NCBI GenBank assembly: GCA_029962745.1
Contig: CM057151.1
Location: 3,353,431 to 3,417,430, forward strand
Reading direction: 5' to 3'
DNA: 64,000 nucleotides
Source of the DNA: Echinometra lucunter
Taxonomy: Eukaryota; Echinodermata; Echinoidea; Camarodonta; Echinometridae
Position 1 is the first letter of the stretch; every line of letters starts with the position of its first letter. Under the pieces are notes generated by a model. It was not told the origin of the DNA, did no database searches, and worked only from the letters and a program-made list of their open reading frames with translations. Shown one piece after another: positions 1 through 13,000 of this stretch. The translations under genes and the position numbers were made by a program.

Positions 1-892
1 TTCAATAAGTGAAGATAAAGATAGTAAATGATTTTCTAAGGCTTAGATAGGTATTGGAAAAATGAAAGACCCAGACAAAAATGATTGCAAGAAATCTGGT
101 GTTATTCCTTCCACACAGTTCAAGTTCCCCTGATTCAGAAAAAACATAAACATGACAGAAAAAAAGGCTATACCTCAACAGATCAAATAATATTCCATTC
201 AACAGTAATATGAACTGGGTTGTCTTTCAGATGTATATCTCAAAAACTTGTTGAGGGCTAGATGGACTAAAAAATGTTGATCCTTCAGGAGAAAGACAAT
301 CTACCACACAGGTATGCTGCGCACTTTCATTTTAAGTTTACAATCATTGTAAGATCACCAGACAGTAATCAATGGCCTCAAGACAATAGTGACTGAATGG
401 TAATACACACTATATAATGAGTAATATTGTTTATCTTTGCTGCTCTTGAAGTACTTATTAGACCAATGTTGATAACAAGTAACTGATTTATGACATATAA
501 ACACAAAACAATTACACTGCGGCTTGAAAAAAATAATGGGAAATTCACATGTTTTACATCCATAGATAGTACATACTGACGTCTATCAACATGTGGGATT
601 CAAGGCTTGCTGACCGCTTTCCTGTTTTGATGTATTATCATGTTGTAACAATTTTAGGTGCACACGAAAGCCTTCAATATCCTGAGCTGACGCTTATGAG
701 CCATGTACTTCACGTCACTACTTACTTTGGGGAAAACATATTGACATCTAGATGGTGATAAATTGGTGCTCTCACTAGAATCAGAATCCAAGGGGAATGG
801 GGAATTATGATAATATGCACAGATCAATGAAGGGCATAAAGGCCAAGTAAAGCTTCCTTACAAGTATTCCATAATGTCTCATGATATTATGG
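1..892. other. non-coding, nothing recognised
   Basis: AT-rich sequence with only short open frames and no splice-bounded exon that I can support on either strand. No repeat was recognised in it. Confidence 0.5.
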
Positions 893-1060
893 AATTTATT
901 TATTTATTCATTATTTAATTTATTCATTTAGTTGTTTATTTATCTACACATTTATTTATTCATTCATTATTTAATTTATTCATTTAGTTGTTTATTTATC
1001 TATATATTTATTTATTTATTCATTTATTCATTCATTCATTTATTTATTGGTATATATTTA
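893..1060. repeat. TTTA/TTCA tetranucleotide tract
   Basis: Imperfect tandem TTTA, TTCA and TTAT units over about 170 bases. A roughly 55-base block (attcattatttaatttattc onward) occurs twice, so the tract contains a higher-order duplication. Confidence 0.85.
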
Positions 1061-1230
1061 TTGGTTTATAAGAATTGACCAGCAGCACAGGATGAAAGGA
1101 TCAATTTACAAGTGAAATGTAGCAAATATACAATTACATTGAAATAAAAAATACAAAAATAGCATATGAACAAAACAAAAATACACAGACTTTTATAGAA
1201 TCCATATGCCTACTTTTGTGATGTATGAGT

Positions 1231-1793
1231 TAAAGGGAAAGTCCACCATAGAAGTTTCACTGTTTCAATAAAAGGAGATAAATTTGAACAGTATTTTAAA
1301 AAAGAAATGAGCAAAATCGGTCAAAGAATAAGAAAATTACTCTCATTTACATTTTTCTAGTAAACTACTCTCGGCTCTGCAAATTGGCAACACTGATGAC
1401 ATCATATGCGAGCAGGTCTCCATTCACTTTGAAATGAAATTTCACATTTTCTGAATTTTCTTGGAAGTTACACATTTTCTTACCCCATAGTCAAAGTATG
1501 TTATGTAAAAAACAATTCTTCTGAACATACATTGATCATGGGAATTAGAAAATGTGTAACTTTCAAGAAATTCAGAAAATGTGAAATTTCATGTACAAAG
1601 TGAATGGAGACGTGCTCACATATGTCATCAGTGTTGCCAATTTGTAGAGCCGAGAGTAGTTTACTAGAAAATGTAAATGAGTGTAATTTTCTTATTCTTT
1701 GACTGATTTTGCTAATTTCTTTTTCAAAATGCTGTTAAAATTTATCTCCTTTTATTGAACTAGTGAAACTTCTAGGGTGGACTTACCCTTTAA
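1231..1793. mobile_element. foldback element, family A copy 1 (full)
   Basis: The two halves are long inverted repeats of each other, about 250 bases per arm. The left end reads ttaaagggaaagtccacc and the right end reads ggtggacttaccctttaa. The tip is around 1500-1535, near the sequence cttctgaacatac. The length is 563 bp and no transposase frame is present. Two more copies are in the window (3467-3792 truncated, 42306-42879 full). The structure fits a non-autonomous foldback/MITE. The arms would form a hairpin in single-stranded DNA or RNA. Confidence 0.85.
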
Positions 1794-3466
1794 GGCTGCA
1801 AAACTGATGTGGCAACTTTTGGTACATCCATACATCATGATATGAAGTCTTTGTGTTTGCTTTGTCAAATAAATACCCAGTTTTCACTCTTATCAGTTCT
1901 ATTAATTTCTGCTTGTTCTATGTGTCTCCCTAAGTTTTGAAAACAAGGGTTTAAGAAGACACAGCAAAATTTAAATAATAATTAAGGTTATATAATTGTT
2001 TGGGAGAGCACTAGGCATTTTACCATTGGCAATCAACTAAAAAAATATAATTATTTCAATTATAAAAATATGAAATACTTAATACCCTTTTCTCTTAATT
2101 TTTATGATAAGAAAAGGGAATTCATTTCCTTTTAATCTAATAATATATAAAGGTACATCTATAAGACAAACATGTAGTACAGAAATATTTCTAAACATAC
2201 AGAAAAATTAATTTCCCCTAAACCATACATCCACCCACACAGATGCAAAAAAAGAAGTTGTGGGTTCTGCAGGTTAGATGCATTTCAAGGAATAAATCTT
2301 TTTTTGTCCATCTAATGCAATCTGTGACTTTTAAGTATTTAATCTACTCCTACAAGAAATCTCTGAAGGGTATGAACAAACTGCTCATTCAAGGTGAGTT
2401 GTATTAGTAGACCCTTACAGATTAATAATGTCCGGTATGCTTCCTCAAACAGGAACCATTGAACAGGAACCCGCCTCTGACAGGAAGTGCTGGGTGCTAT
2501 GTTGGGATCAAACACTGGATTGTTTACAAGTTTTTCTCACGTTATAAAATCATCCAATCAGCACCCACAACACAGGAACATTCTTACTGTTTGGTCTGGT
2601 CTCCAACTGAAGCTTAAAGGATAAGTTTTTTTGGGTAAGTTAAGGGCAGGGCGCAGCCCTAGCACGTGCCTGACAGACTTTGGCCTTAAAATCAACACTG
2701 GACCCAAACGTTTAAAGTCCATATAAGAAAACGATCACAAATATTGAGATAATCACATAAATGAAAAGCTTTCAACCCCCAAAATCACACTGAGTAGCGT
2801 TCAACCACAGAACAAGTTCAGAATGGTGAATTTAAGTGACTAAACTTCCCCAAAATCTCGAAGTCAGGAACGCCGGGTCGCATGGAGAAACCTAGGTGCT
2901 CGGTCATGATGTCACAAGGGGGATTGCATGCGCTGGTGGAAGAAAGTGGCAATGATGTGCCTATGTAAAAGTGCATTCTTGTCTGAGCTTAGAGTGCCAT
3001 TATGAATTCGTAAACGGAATAAAGTGAAAGATTTTCCTTTTTTATTTGAATGAAGAAACACGAAACAACATAATCCAGTAGCTGATTTCTTTTTTATATT
3101 GTCACAATTTCCTTTTTGTAGAGTTTTAAGGCAAGTTTACTGTCTCCGGAAAACGAGGTTCAATCACCATCATACTGAACCTGCACGTACGAATAGTAAA
3201 TGTCAGACTGGTTTCGTTGGTGTGCAGGATCAATTATGTGAATCGGTAATTCCTAGAACTATGATCATACTTATCATTCATATGTGTGAATGCCTCAAAA
3301 AGATGCAGTACGCCTATAAAAACAGCAAAATATCAAATTTGATGTAACGATTTCCAGCAGCTGACGACGTCGTAGCTGAATGATATTCATCCGCGAGTGA
3401 TGCGGCTCCTGCCTGAACGTTCTTGCAGAGAGCGGATTCTCCACTGGAAGACCAGCCGCCTTTTTT
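1794..3466. other. non-coding, no gene recognised
   Basis: No exon supported. The part from about 2620 to 3440 is more GC-balanced than its flanks and could be an old repeat, but I found no terminal repeats or coding frame. Confidence 0.4.
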
Positions 3467-3792
3467 TACATTTTCTTACCCCATAGTCAAAGTATATTAT
3501 GTAAAAAGCAATTCTTCTGAACATACATTGATTATGGGGTTAGAAAATGTGTAACTTCCAAGAAAATTGAGAAAATGTGAAATTTCAAGTACAAAGTGAA
3601 TGAAGACCTCCTCGCATATGATGTCATCAGTGTTGCCAATTTGCAGAGCCGAGAGTAGTTTACTAGAAAATGAACATGAGTGTAATTTCTTATTCTTTGA
3701 CCGATTTTACTCATTTCTTTTTTAAAATGCTGTTCAAATTTATCTCTTTTTATTGAAACAGTGAAACTTCTAGGGTGGACTTTCCCTTTAAA
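3467..3792. mobile_element. foldback element, family A copy 2 (5' truncated)
   Basis: The right arm matches copies 1 and 3, ending ggtggactttccctttaa. Only the inner part of the left arm remains, starting at tacattttcttacccc. The truncation removes most of the hairpin. The short open frame here is only a translation of the arm. Confidence 0.8.
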
Positions 3793-4795
3793 GGGGGTAC
3801 CCAATGCTGAAACAATGTTAGTTCGTTTAAAAGAGCATGATTTTATTAGCAGAAAATCAAATCTGCCTAAAGTTTTTTAAAAAGTCGTGTTGCCAAGGAA
3901 ACCCCAAATGTGGTAAGATTTCAAGATATTTTTTGACCCCACAGCTGTGACCCAGTTTCAACTGGGTACCTTGTCACAGTACATGTACATGTGTTCTGTC
4001 TGTCAATTGTCTCGCAATTCTAGCAAAGTGCGCGCAAGGTATAATGCATATTGTACAGTCTAGCACGAGCACAACTGCAATGCGCGAAGCTGGGTACCCA
4101 CTTTTACGTCATACCTCATACTCCAATTTTTTGGTCAACTCTTGACTTTTTTTGAGAAAATTAGTCAAAATGCATTGATTCGATTGAAAATCATCAAATT
4201 TTTAATGTTATTCTTCTTAGAATTCTATTCTCGATCATATATATAAAAAAAAAATTACCATTGTGTAATCGCTTTAAGGTACTCATGCTTATACAGTACA
4301 TACCCTACAGATTTCATTCAAGATGATTGTGGAACTTGCTTAGAGGTGTATCTATGACAATTAAGAAAAGATCATTGTAAACATGAAGGTATTGTCTGCT
4401 ATATACATATTTGTAACCGACATACATTGTAGGCATGAAATATTTTCATTTAATGATCAGAGAGTATTAATTGAATAAAACTTTCAATTCTGACAATTCC
4501 AAACTGGGTGAGAAAATACATGTATGGACTGAAATTGTCTCTAATTATTCAAGTCTGTTTTTAGACTGTATTTTTGTAAAATCTGCATCCTTTAATAATT
4601 CAGACTATAAAAGGCAACTTCCACACCTACATGTGTTCTGTCTGTCATTCAGAGATTTTTCAGACTGTTTCTGTCTCGCCTACTATTGATGTTTCGCTCT
4701 CTCTCTCTCTCTCTCTCTCTCCTCAGCCTCTCCAACAGCCATTCTCTCTCTCTCTCTCTCTCTCTCTCCTTGGCCTCTCCATCAGCCATACTCTC

Positions 4796-4841
<46 letters not shown>

Positions 4842-7800
4842 TCTCTCCATCAGCCATACTATCTCCCCCCCCCCCCCCCCGAAGTGGAATCAAACTTCAA
4901 TTTAAGAGAGTACCAGTACTAGAATTTTGGAGAAGTGGGAAAGTGTAGCTATTGAGCAAACCCTGGACTGGGAGAAGATATCCCTTTGTTGCTCTCTCCC
5001 TCCCTAGATGTATTACTATCAGCTTGAACTTGAGGCCGGAATAGCCCTCTAATTTTCATCCTATGAATTAACCCAAACAGAGAATAGGCTCCAGCTACAT
5101 GTAATTCTCAGATGAAGATGGAACTAGCTAGCTATTTCGCTCAAATAAGCCTCCCAAATCTTGAACTTATTTGCAGAACAGCCCACTAATTTGCAAAAAT
5201 AGCAGGCTATTTTCGACACATCCTCATCCCGGAATAGCAGCCTGTTTTTTAAGCTCAGGCTGATGAAGTCCCACCTTCTATGCCTTTCCACATCTTCTAA
5301 ATTACACTGTTGTCTCTTGTCTGTCTCTCCTCCCCCCCCCCCCCCCCCCCCCCCTTTGCTCTCTCTCTCTCTCTCTCTGTTATTACATGTACATCCCTGG
5401 TGATCACATATATTTTTACCAGAGCTGCAAAAATTATTCCAATTTTTTCTGTATTAAAATTCATGCAAACACACTGTATATTTTGTAAAATGACACAAAG
5501 CAGAAAAATATTGTATCTGTGATAAATGTGCATGATCATGGCCTGTAATTACTTGCCAGGTAATTATTTAATTGGGTAAAAAGGAAATATCCTTTTGGTT
5601 TACTTCCCTTTCCTGGTTTTAGCATTTGTTTACAAATTTTAAAGGCTAATTATTGGCAGGATGTACGTAACTGTAGAAGATAGTGTTCATCCTTAATTAA
5701 TGATAATCAAACAAGATTCCTTTAGATATGAAAAATGAACTCTGACCTACATTCAACGTCTCTTTCTGATTATTGTGTATACAGTGTCAAATTCTCTTAC
5801 TGAATTAATTATAGAAGTGTTCATGCTGGAATTGCTCTTGGGTTCTGTGAAGATTCCATATGTATAGTCAATAAAATGAAATTAATTGATTCATCCAATG
5901 TATGATGTATACAATGAATAGCACTACTGTACGACTTTAGATGAAATGATCTGCTAATGCAGTAACATACATGTATTGCAGATACAACTATTCATTGTGT
6001 CATAATAAAGTATTCAATGTAATTGAAATTCGATTAAATTCAGTTCAACTACATGAAGATTGAAAATTCTAGGTTTGATGCAATGTGCCATGGCTGAATT
6101 GAGAAAGGTGAACAGTTCATCTGAGAAGTCTGAATATCTAAAAGAAGACGTCAGTTTTTAAAATGGAATTAGTTCCAATTTTGGCTCTTGGATGATAGGC
6201 TCAGTGTGACAACCATTCAGTAGAAATAAGGGAAAGAGCAGTCCTACTGTACTCTCTTTTTATAAACAAACATGCACATAATTATGACTCAAAGGCTGGA
6301 AACAAGATTTAGACCACTCCTCTGCTGAATCAAGAGTCTAGGATAATTTCATTCTTATTTTCCTTTAAAGAGCTTTTATTTTCAAAACATTTTCTTTTTC
6401 ATTTTGGATCTCCAAAATACTTTTTGAATGAGACACTTTTTGAATGAGACACTATTTGCTAATCACTCTGTAGAGGCATTTTTTTGTCCATTGACTCAAT
6501 CAACTTCCCCACAGCGATAATCTAATAATAATTTCAGTTCTTGGTTTTACAAGCTGGACAAATTTACGTCTGTTCCTATCCAAGGATCACAGCAATGCTT
6601 AACATGATTCACTATAAGTCTCTAATCCCAAGTACTAGTAATCAAAATATACTTTCTATATTGGCAGTTTTCCACACGTGTGAGGTCCCCAGGGATACGC
6701 TAATTAACACACTTGCATTAATTACATGTACGCAGCATTTAAGGGAATTGGCATACATATGTGGTACTCATCGTCATCAAATTTCACAACAGATTATTAT
6801 TGAATTCAAATCAAAACTTTGTAAACTTTCAGCTGAGGTCATGAATGATGGATGCACCTACACACTACATATACATACAAAAATGATAGTTTGTTCATAC
6901 AAAACAAGTATCTTAGTATTAGAACCTGAGCAAGACTAAAGAAGTCAATGATGACCATTAACAACAAAACAAACATTAAAAAATATTTAAGGCAATTTAA
7001 TGCAACTGCAGTTTTGCATTTTTGTATGGGTGTGTATAACAAAGAATGTTCATTTCATGATTCATTCTATAATCATATTCATACTATTGTTTTCTGCAAA
7101 CTTATTTTCAAAGCAAGGGTGTACAATGAAAAAAAAATCAATGGAGACACTTAAACTGAAGGGACAACAACAGTTTCAACAGAATCTCAGCTGCTGAACA
7201 TGGGTACCCCATTCCTTATGATTCTTAGACATTATCTAATGGCACATACATGTATCCTGGCCTAAAACATGAAAAGAAACTAGTAAAAACCTCTTTCCAT
7301 AAGGTACATGTAAGTGTTTTGTTTCCCTCATAGGTTAAGGAGGACTTTCAACAGGTTTGATACATGTTACTGGAATCCTTACAAAACATATCTTCTATAT
7401 GATCAAATACTGTGCAATATCATTTTGCATATTGTTCTCTATTCTTAACATAGCATACAAGACAGTCTGATTAACTAGTTGTATCATTGGCTTGGTCCTA
7501 TAAAAGAACAGTTTGATATGATTTCTAACAATTGCCAAACATTTACATCATCTGGCCACCAAGTTTATAGACAGTTGTCATGATTGAAGTTTCAAAAGTA
7601 CATTGGTGATGAAACATCTCATACAATATCAAATTCACAAATTTGATCAAGAATATGGTTATCGTTTCAGCAAGGGAGGGTATCATAGATCCCGTCAGTC
7701 AACACACTACTCTGAACTCATGGTTCTTGGACTGGATTTGCAGCCTAAGGCATGGGAAAAGTTAAATGATCATTGTCTCTTTATCAACTGAGCGATAGAT

Positions 7801-9226
7801 TCAGAATCAGATTAACCAAAACTTTACAGAAGGGGGCCATATGTAATTCTGATGGCCCCTTTGGTTTAGACAATTTTATAACTTATAATTCCAGACTGTA
7901 ATGATTATGCTACAGCACCATTAGATGTCCTCAATCACTGATCACAGTGATTCCAATGGATTTAGACTTGAACTCATATGAGAGCATGTACATGTACATA
8001 TACGCATTTTACATGCTCCTACAACACTTTATGCAGATTCTTTGACACAAGCCTAATGACCTCCAATGGATTAAAACACTTTCCTCTGCCATGTTCCTAT
8101 ATGTACATATATTTTATGGTAGGAACATGATTCTGTGTTCCCTCCCCTTGCAATGGCCCAGATTCATTCTGAACTAGGTGGGTTGTTAGCCCACAGCTGC
8201 CCACTACTCAAGGCCAGTAATGTATGGCAAGAAACAGTGAGTCAAGCATAGGAAGTAAGAATCATGAGGAGGGTCTTTAGTTAGGTGGGCAGGGCCCAAA
8301 CAGGTGGACTAATACTAATAGAGAGCTCTGGTCATTGGTGAAATTATAGGCCTGAATTTATTAGGCTGATTAGTCATGAGGATTAAAGAGTGTTGAATGC
8401 ATGTCAATTCAGTCAAGTATAAATCGCTGTGTATTTATGTGAATGGATTGCCAAGTCGTAACACACATTATCGTTTATTTTCACATTTGTATAGAAATGG
8501 CTGACAAGAATGTGTGCAATCTTACTTTGTGGGCCAAAGAACTTCTCTAATCCAATCAAATCACCTAGCAAGACATAAACCAAATTCCCTTTTCAAAACA
8601 TATCAAGCAAATAGCAAGAAAAGGTTTTCAAATAATCTTAGGGGAAATAAGTACACAAGTGAAGCCCATATAATCCTATATAATCTTGAAGGGGGAGGGG
8701 GAGCTTATTGACATATTCAAGTGGATAGAACAACTTACCTACACATTACAAGTTTGAAATCATATTTGTTTTAAAACATTTTTTTTGCTAAATAAACAAA
8801 ATATCTTATTCAAACAAATGCATTAAAAAATTTTAATGATTCCCCCCCCCCCCCCCAGATATCATTGAGAATTACATCATCTACGGTAACAAGACCTTTT
8901 ACATCCTTGATTATATATCAAAGGTTTCTTATGTTCTTCATGCCCTCGATCCACTAGGCCCTGTATGACTGCTGGAAGCCATGTATCAGTCAACAAAATA
9001 ATCACCTTTTACACATATAACAAATTATCTTTTATTGAAATCCTGTGAAATCCTAATGAAACCCCCCCCCCAAAAAAAAAAAAAAAAAAAAAATGTCAAA
9101 AAATGTCCATATTGGATTACACATTACAAATCAAATTTGGTTGCAAGATATTGATCAAGTCAGTTTTAGATGTTCAGGGCCATTTTTCCTTGGATTCCAT
9201 GATTTATTATATATCTTGACAATAAC
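3793..9226. other. non-coding stretch downstream of the minus-strand gene
   Basis: About 5.4 kb with no exon that I can support. It holds poly-C and CT tracts (4699-4880, 5331-5378), a poly-C run near 8840-8855 and a C/A run near 9061-9093. A minus-strand AATAAA near 9030 could serve a gene ending near 9975, but this is speculative. Confidence 0.4.
4699..4880. repeat. (CT)n blocks with poly-C
   Basis: Three (CT)n blocks are separated by two or three copies of a short spacer (ggcctctccatcagccata or close variants), followed by a run of C. Microsatellite and spacer have been duplicated together, giving a compound array. Open frames here are low-complexity artefacts. Confidence 0.9.
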
Positions 9227-9669
9227 TTCAAACATGACATTCTTTCAGAATAAGGTTTCTTGTTATTCATGCTTTTTTTATCAAGAAAGGCCTTGTACAA
9301 GTTGTAGGGTTGCTGAAAGCCACAAAACAATCAACAAAGAAATCTTTCATAGTTATATAAATTGAAAAAAAAAAATATCCACGATTGTAGTACTATGAAG
9401 CTACATGAACTCCTTATGAAATTTTTAAAAAATCTTCCCAATTGAAATTTCAAACATGACATTCTTTCAGAATAAGGTTTCTTGTTATTCATGCTTTTTT
9501 TTATCAAGAAAGGCCTTGTACAAGTTGTAGGGTTGCTGAAAGCCACAAAACAATCAACAAAGAAATCTTTCATAGTTATATAAATTGAAAAAAAAAATAT
9601 CCACGATTGTAGTCCTATGAAGCTACATGAACTCCTTATGAAATTTTTTAAAAATCTTCCCAATTGAAA
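9227..9669. repeat. 222-bp tandem duplication, two copies
   Basis: Two head-to-tail copies (about 9227-9448 and 9449-9669) start at ttcaaacatgacattctttc and end near cttcccaattgaaa. They differ by a few substitutions and homopolymer length changes, so the duplication looks recent. No coding role is seen. Confidence 0.9.
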
Positions 9670-9974
9670 CATACAGTGTACAATGTACATGTACATGAAC
9701 ATCTTCATTCAAATTTGTTCGCTACAAACAAGTTTACATTTCAGAAACTCTGTTCAGAATTACTTCTGTTAGATTCTGTTAGATATTTTGCATCATTTAT
9801 CATGACTACAAACTTCAGACAGGACATTCATTTTGGAAACTGGAATCCTACAAAATCATTATGAAAAATTATTTCAGTAAAACCATCACCATCAAAGATT
9901 TTTCTCAGCAGATAAATCTATACATGTATGCTTTTCATGTGTATACTGAAATATTACTTTTTATGAAACAGGAA

Positions 9975-10048
9975 TCAGTGGTGTGTTGCCGGAAGCCCAC
10001 GAGTGTTTTTCACTGGGCGTATGAATTCAGGGATCATGCCATCTTCGG
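9975..10048 (-). CDS. candidate terminal exon of the minus-strand gene
   Basis: The acceptor gctttcccctcctgccag has an excellent polypyrimidine tract. With incoming phase 1 the frame encodes AEDGMIPEFIRPVKNTRG then LPATHH and stops at TGA 9975-9977. The plus strand of the same segment is also open (containing WAYEFRDHAIFGWQEG) and flanked by AG and GT, so a plus-strand exon cannot be excluded. I prefer the minus strand because of the acceptor and the phase match. Confidence 0.4.
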
Positions 10049-13000
10049 CTGGCAGGAGGGGAAAGCAGAGCTCATGCAGTACGGGTAATTGTAATTAAAA
10101 TAAAACAATCAAGATTCTGGACTAGGTTCAGGGCTGTAGAGACTACATCTGAGTCAACATAAAGTCTGGATATCAGACTAGATTATCCTTAGCACATGAT
10201 ATTTGTATCCAGAAAAAGAAACCACTGTACATGTACTTGGATGTACATGTAGTCCCAGTTTACAAAACAAACTGATAAAGCCTTTAAATATACAGATTTG
10301 TATCTATTTTTATCTCTTTTTTTTTTCTTCTTTTTTGCTCTTTGGTTTTTTTTTCTTCTCATTTGGTATGTGTTTTGTAACGAAATTTGGCGGACACATT
10401 CCCGTACCATATCTGGAATATATTGTGTTTTTATCTGTAATAAAGGGTTATAAATAGATGTGAATCTTTTTTCAAATTCTATTTGTACATCATGGTCATG
10501 CAGGTCATAGAAAACTGGGTAAATGGGTCTACCAGTACACATCTCCTTTTCTCTCAAAGCTACTGATACAAAGAGAATACATATAAGAGGTCATTGATAA
10601 TTGTGTAGCCTATACAAACTGTAGACCTAGAGATTTATGATAAATACCTCTAAATAGATATCAAACTGTTCTAAATAGAATCTAACTCTATTTTCAAACT
10701 CTAATGACAGCCAACCTTGTGGGTCTTTTTTTGAAGAACAATATCACTAATGACAATCAGGTCAATACAAACTCACAGTTGGGCACGCAAAGTAAAATGT
10801 CAGAAAATTAATATGTTGAATTACATCAGATCACAGTGTAACCGCCTACCTGAAGATGCAAATTCAGTGTCGTTAATGAAAGAATTTGGTAAAGAAAGCT
10901 GATGCTTTAAAGCTTCACATTCTGTGAATGAATTAAAGTCTAGCATCCAAATTTAATTTCATAACAACAACTGCTCCAAATTATAGCCTATTCTTGCGGC
11001 TTTGATAAAAACAAAATTAGAATTAAATCTCCATTACCTATGAGATTAATTCTAATTATCCTAAATTTAGGATAGCCCAGAAGCCTCAGATTTTGGTTGC
11101 TAAAGATATCTTACCACACAGTGGGACATGCAAATTTAGCATTTACTCTCGTAAATATACATGTACATAATTTATGATCCATTTTTCTGAATGGGCTTGT
11201 AGATAAATACAAATCTTGTAGCAACTTTTTACACAATGTATGATGCAATTGATGAGTTAAAGCAGATGATAATGGTGAGAAGGAACTCACAAGCCTTTAT
11301 CAAAAAAAAAATATAAAAAAACTGGCAAATTCGAAGTCATTACTTTCTTTCAGTTTGACGATATAAGCAGCCATAAGGGTGAATATTAACTGAAGGTGTC
11401 ACATTTCAAAAAGGATTTTCCATAAGAGATATACTTTTCTTGTACGAATAATTCCTCTCATATTTCAAACAGTTCCCGATACAAGTTCCCAAGGTGGCAG
11501 TTACTAAATTTGAAACTATTTCTGTACTATAAAATAAAATCATGAGGATCAGTGACTTCAGAAATTAAAAGAAAACATTAAAAATCACTGAACACAATTT
11601 CACAAGATCATACATATAGATAGATAATAAAATAATGAAAGGTACAGCAATGGAGCCAAAAGTCCTTTAAAATCGTATTGAAGAATGGATCTGTATGTTA
11701 ATTCTAGTGGGGTGTTGCAAGAAGGTTGCAATCAATTGCAAATAATTGCTAATTTTGAAACAGCCATTCTGATTGGCTCAGGGTCTGCCTTTTTAAGAAG
11801 AAATGCATGCAACAATGATTTTGATTGGCCAGTGACAATCAGTTGCAACTTGCAATCAATTGAAACTTTCTTGCAACACTCCATTAGTCAGTTTGTGCTA
11901 ACCAGGGAAGAAACAAATGGACTGTACCCAGGAGAGAAAGATATGAACTGGCACAATTTTGCAACACCCCCCCCCCCCCCCCAAAAAAAAAAAGTGAGAG
12001 AGAGAGAGAGAGAGAAAGATAGGATGAGATATAAATAAATGAAAAATTTAATCAACTCTCACCATGTTAATGATGGGGAGGGGGTAGCTATTCCAACGGG
12101 CGTAGAAATCCCCATTCCAATGCCCCTTGGTAGGAAAGCAGAGTCTGGTACCACACACCATTAGTAATTCCCTAGGTAAATGCTCCCTTCCTTACAAGCA
12201 CACAAGTGAAAGTGGGGTGAACAGTGCAATCACCAAGCCACTGTCCTTTGGGTTTTAACCAAGCAGAGGTTCACCATTGGCAGGGTGTGTGCATGCCAGG
12301 GGGTACACAAAGGGTTGGAACGAGAAGTGTGTGGGTATAATGCACTTTAGAAGAGTGATTAGTAACTGAGCTAATTACCTTGAAGAAAGAAAGCAGATAT
12401 GTGGGGACAGTTAGGTTTATACCTAAAGGTCAGGACAAAGCTTTGAAAAAAATAGTAGCCACCTCTTTACTGTGGTACCCCAATAGTTTCCTTTGAGCAA
12501 AAAAAAAGAAAAAAAGAAAAAAAAAGGAAAGAAATACAATAAATAAATAAATGGAAATAAACAAATAGAATAAATGAATAAATACAAAATAAAAAAATTA
12601 ATCAGTACAGTACAATGTCTCCATAAAAGCTACCTATCTATGTAGACCATCTTTTTCTTCTTCTTCTTTATTTAATACATAAGGTGGCTTTATTATATGT
12701 ACATGAAGTCTACATAACTGGAGTTGATCATGCGAGTGGTAAAATCAAAGCAACATTCTGGTTGCTGATGCCTGAACAGAACCATCAAGAAAGAAAGAAG
12801 GAAACAATAAAAAAGAGAGGGGAAAATGCCTTTCTAAAAGCATACCATGAAAGAAACAAGGAGTGCAAGCAAGTGTGACATTGTTTATAGAAACTATTAA
12901 ATGGTATAATAATTTTTTTTTTAAACCCACCTAAATCATAACTAAATATGATGACTAACTTTTATAGAGTGGGGAGAAAACAAAAAAGGGCCACTAATAA

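Noticed and set aside
6541..6939. 132-codon plus-strand open frame
   Set aside because: Composition is not protein-like, no family resemblance, no splice or promoter context; chance frame in AT-rich DNA.
9331..9708. 125-codon minus-strand frame with an internal repeat (IRSSCSFI-LQSWIFFF)
   Set aside because: The repeat is just the 222-bp tandem duplication translated; sequence is low-complexity.
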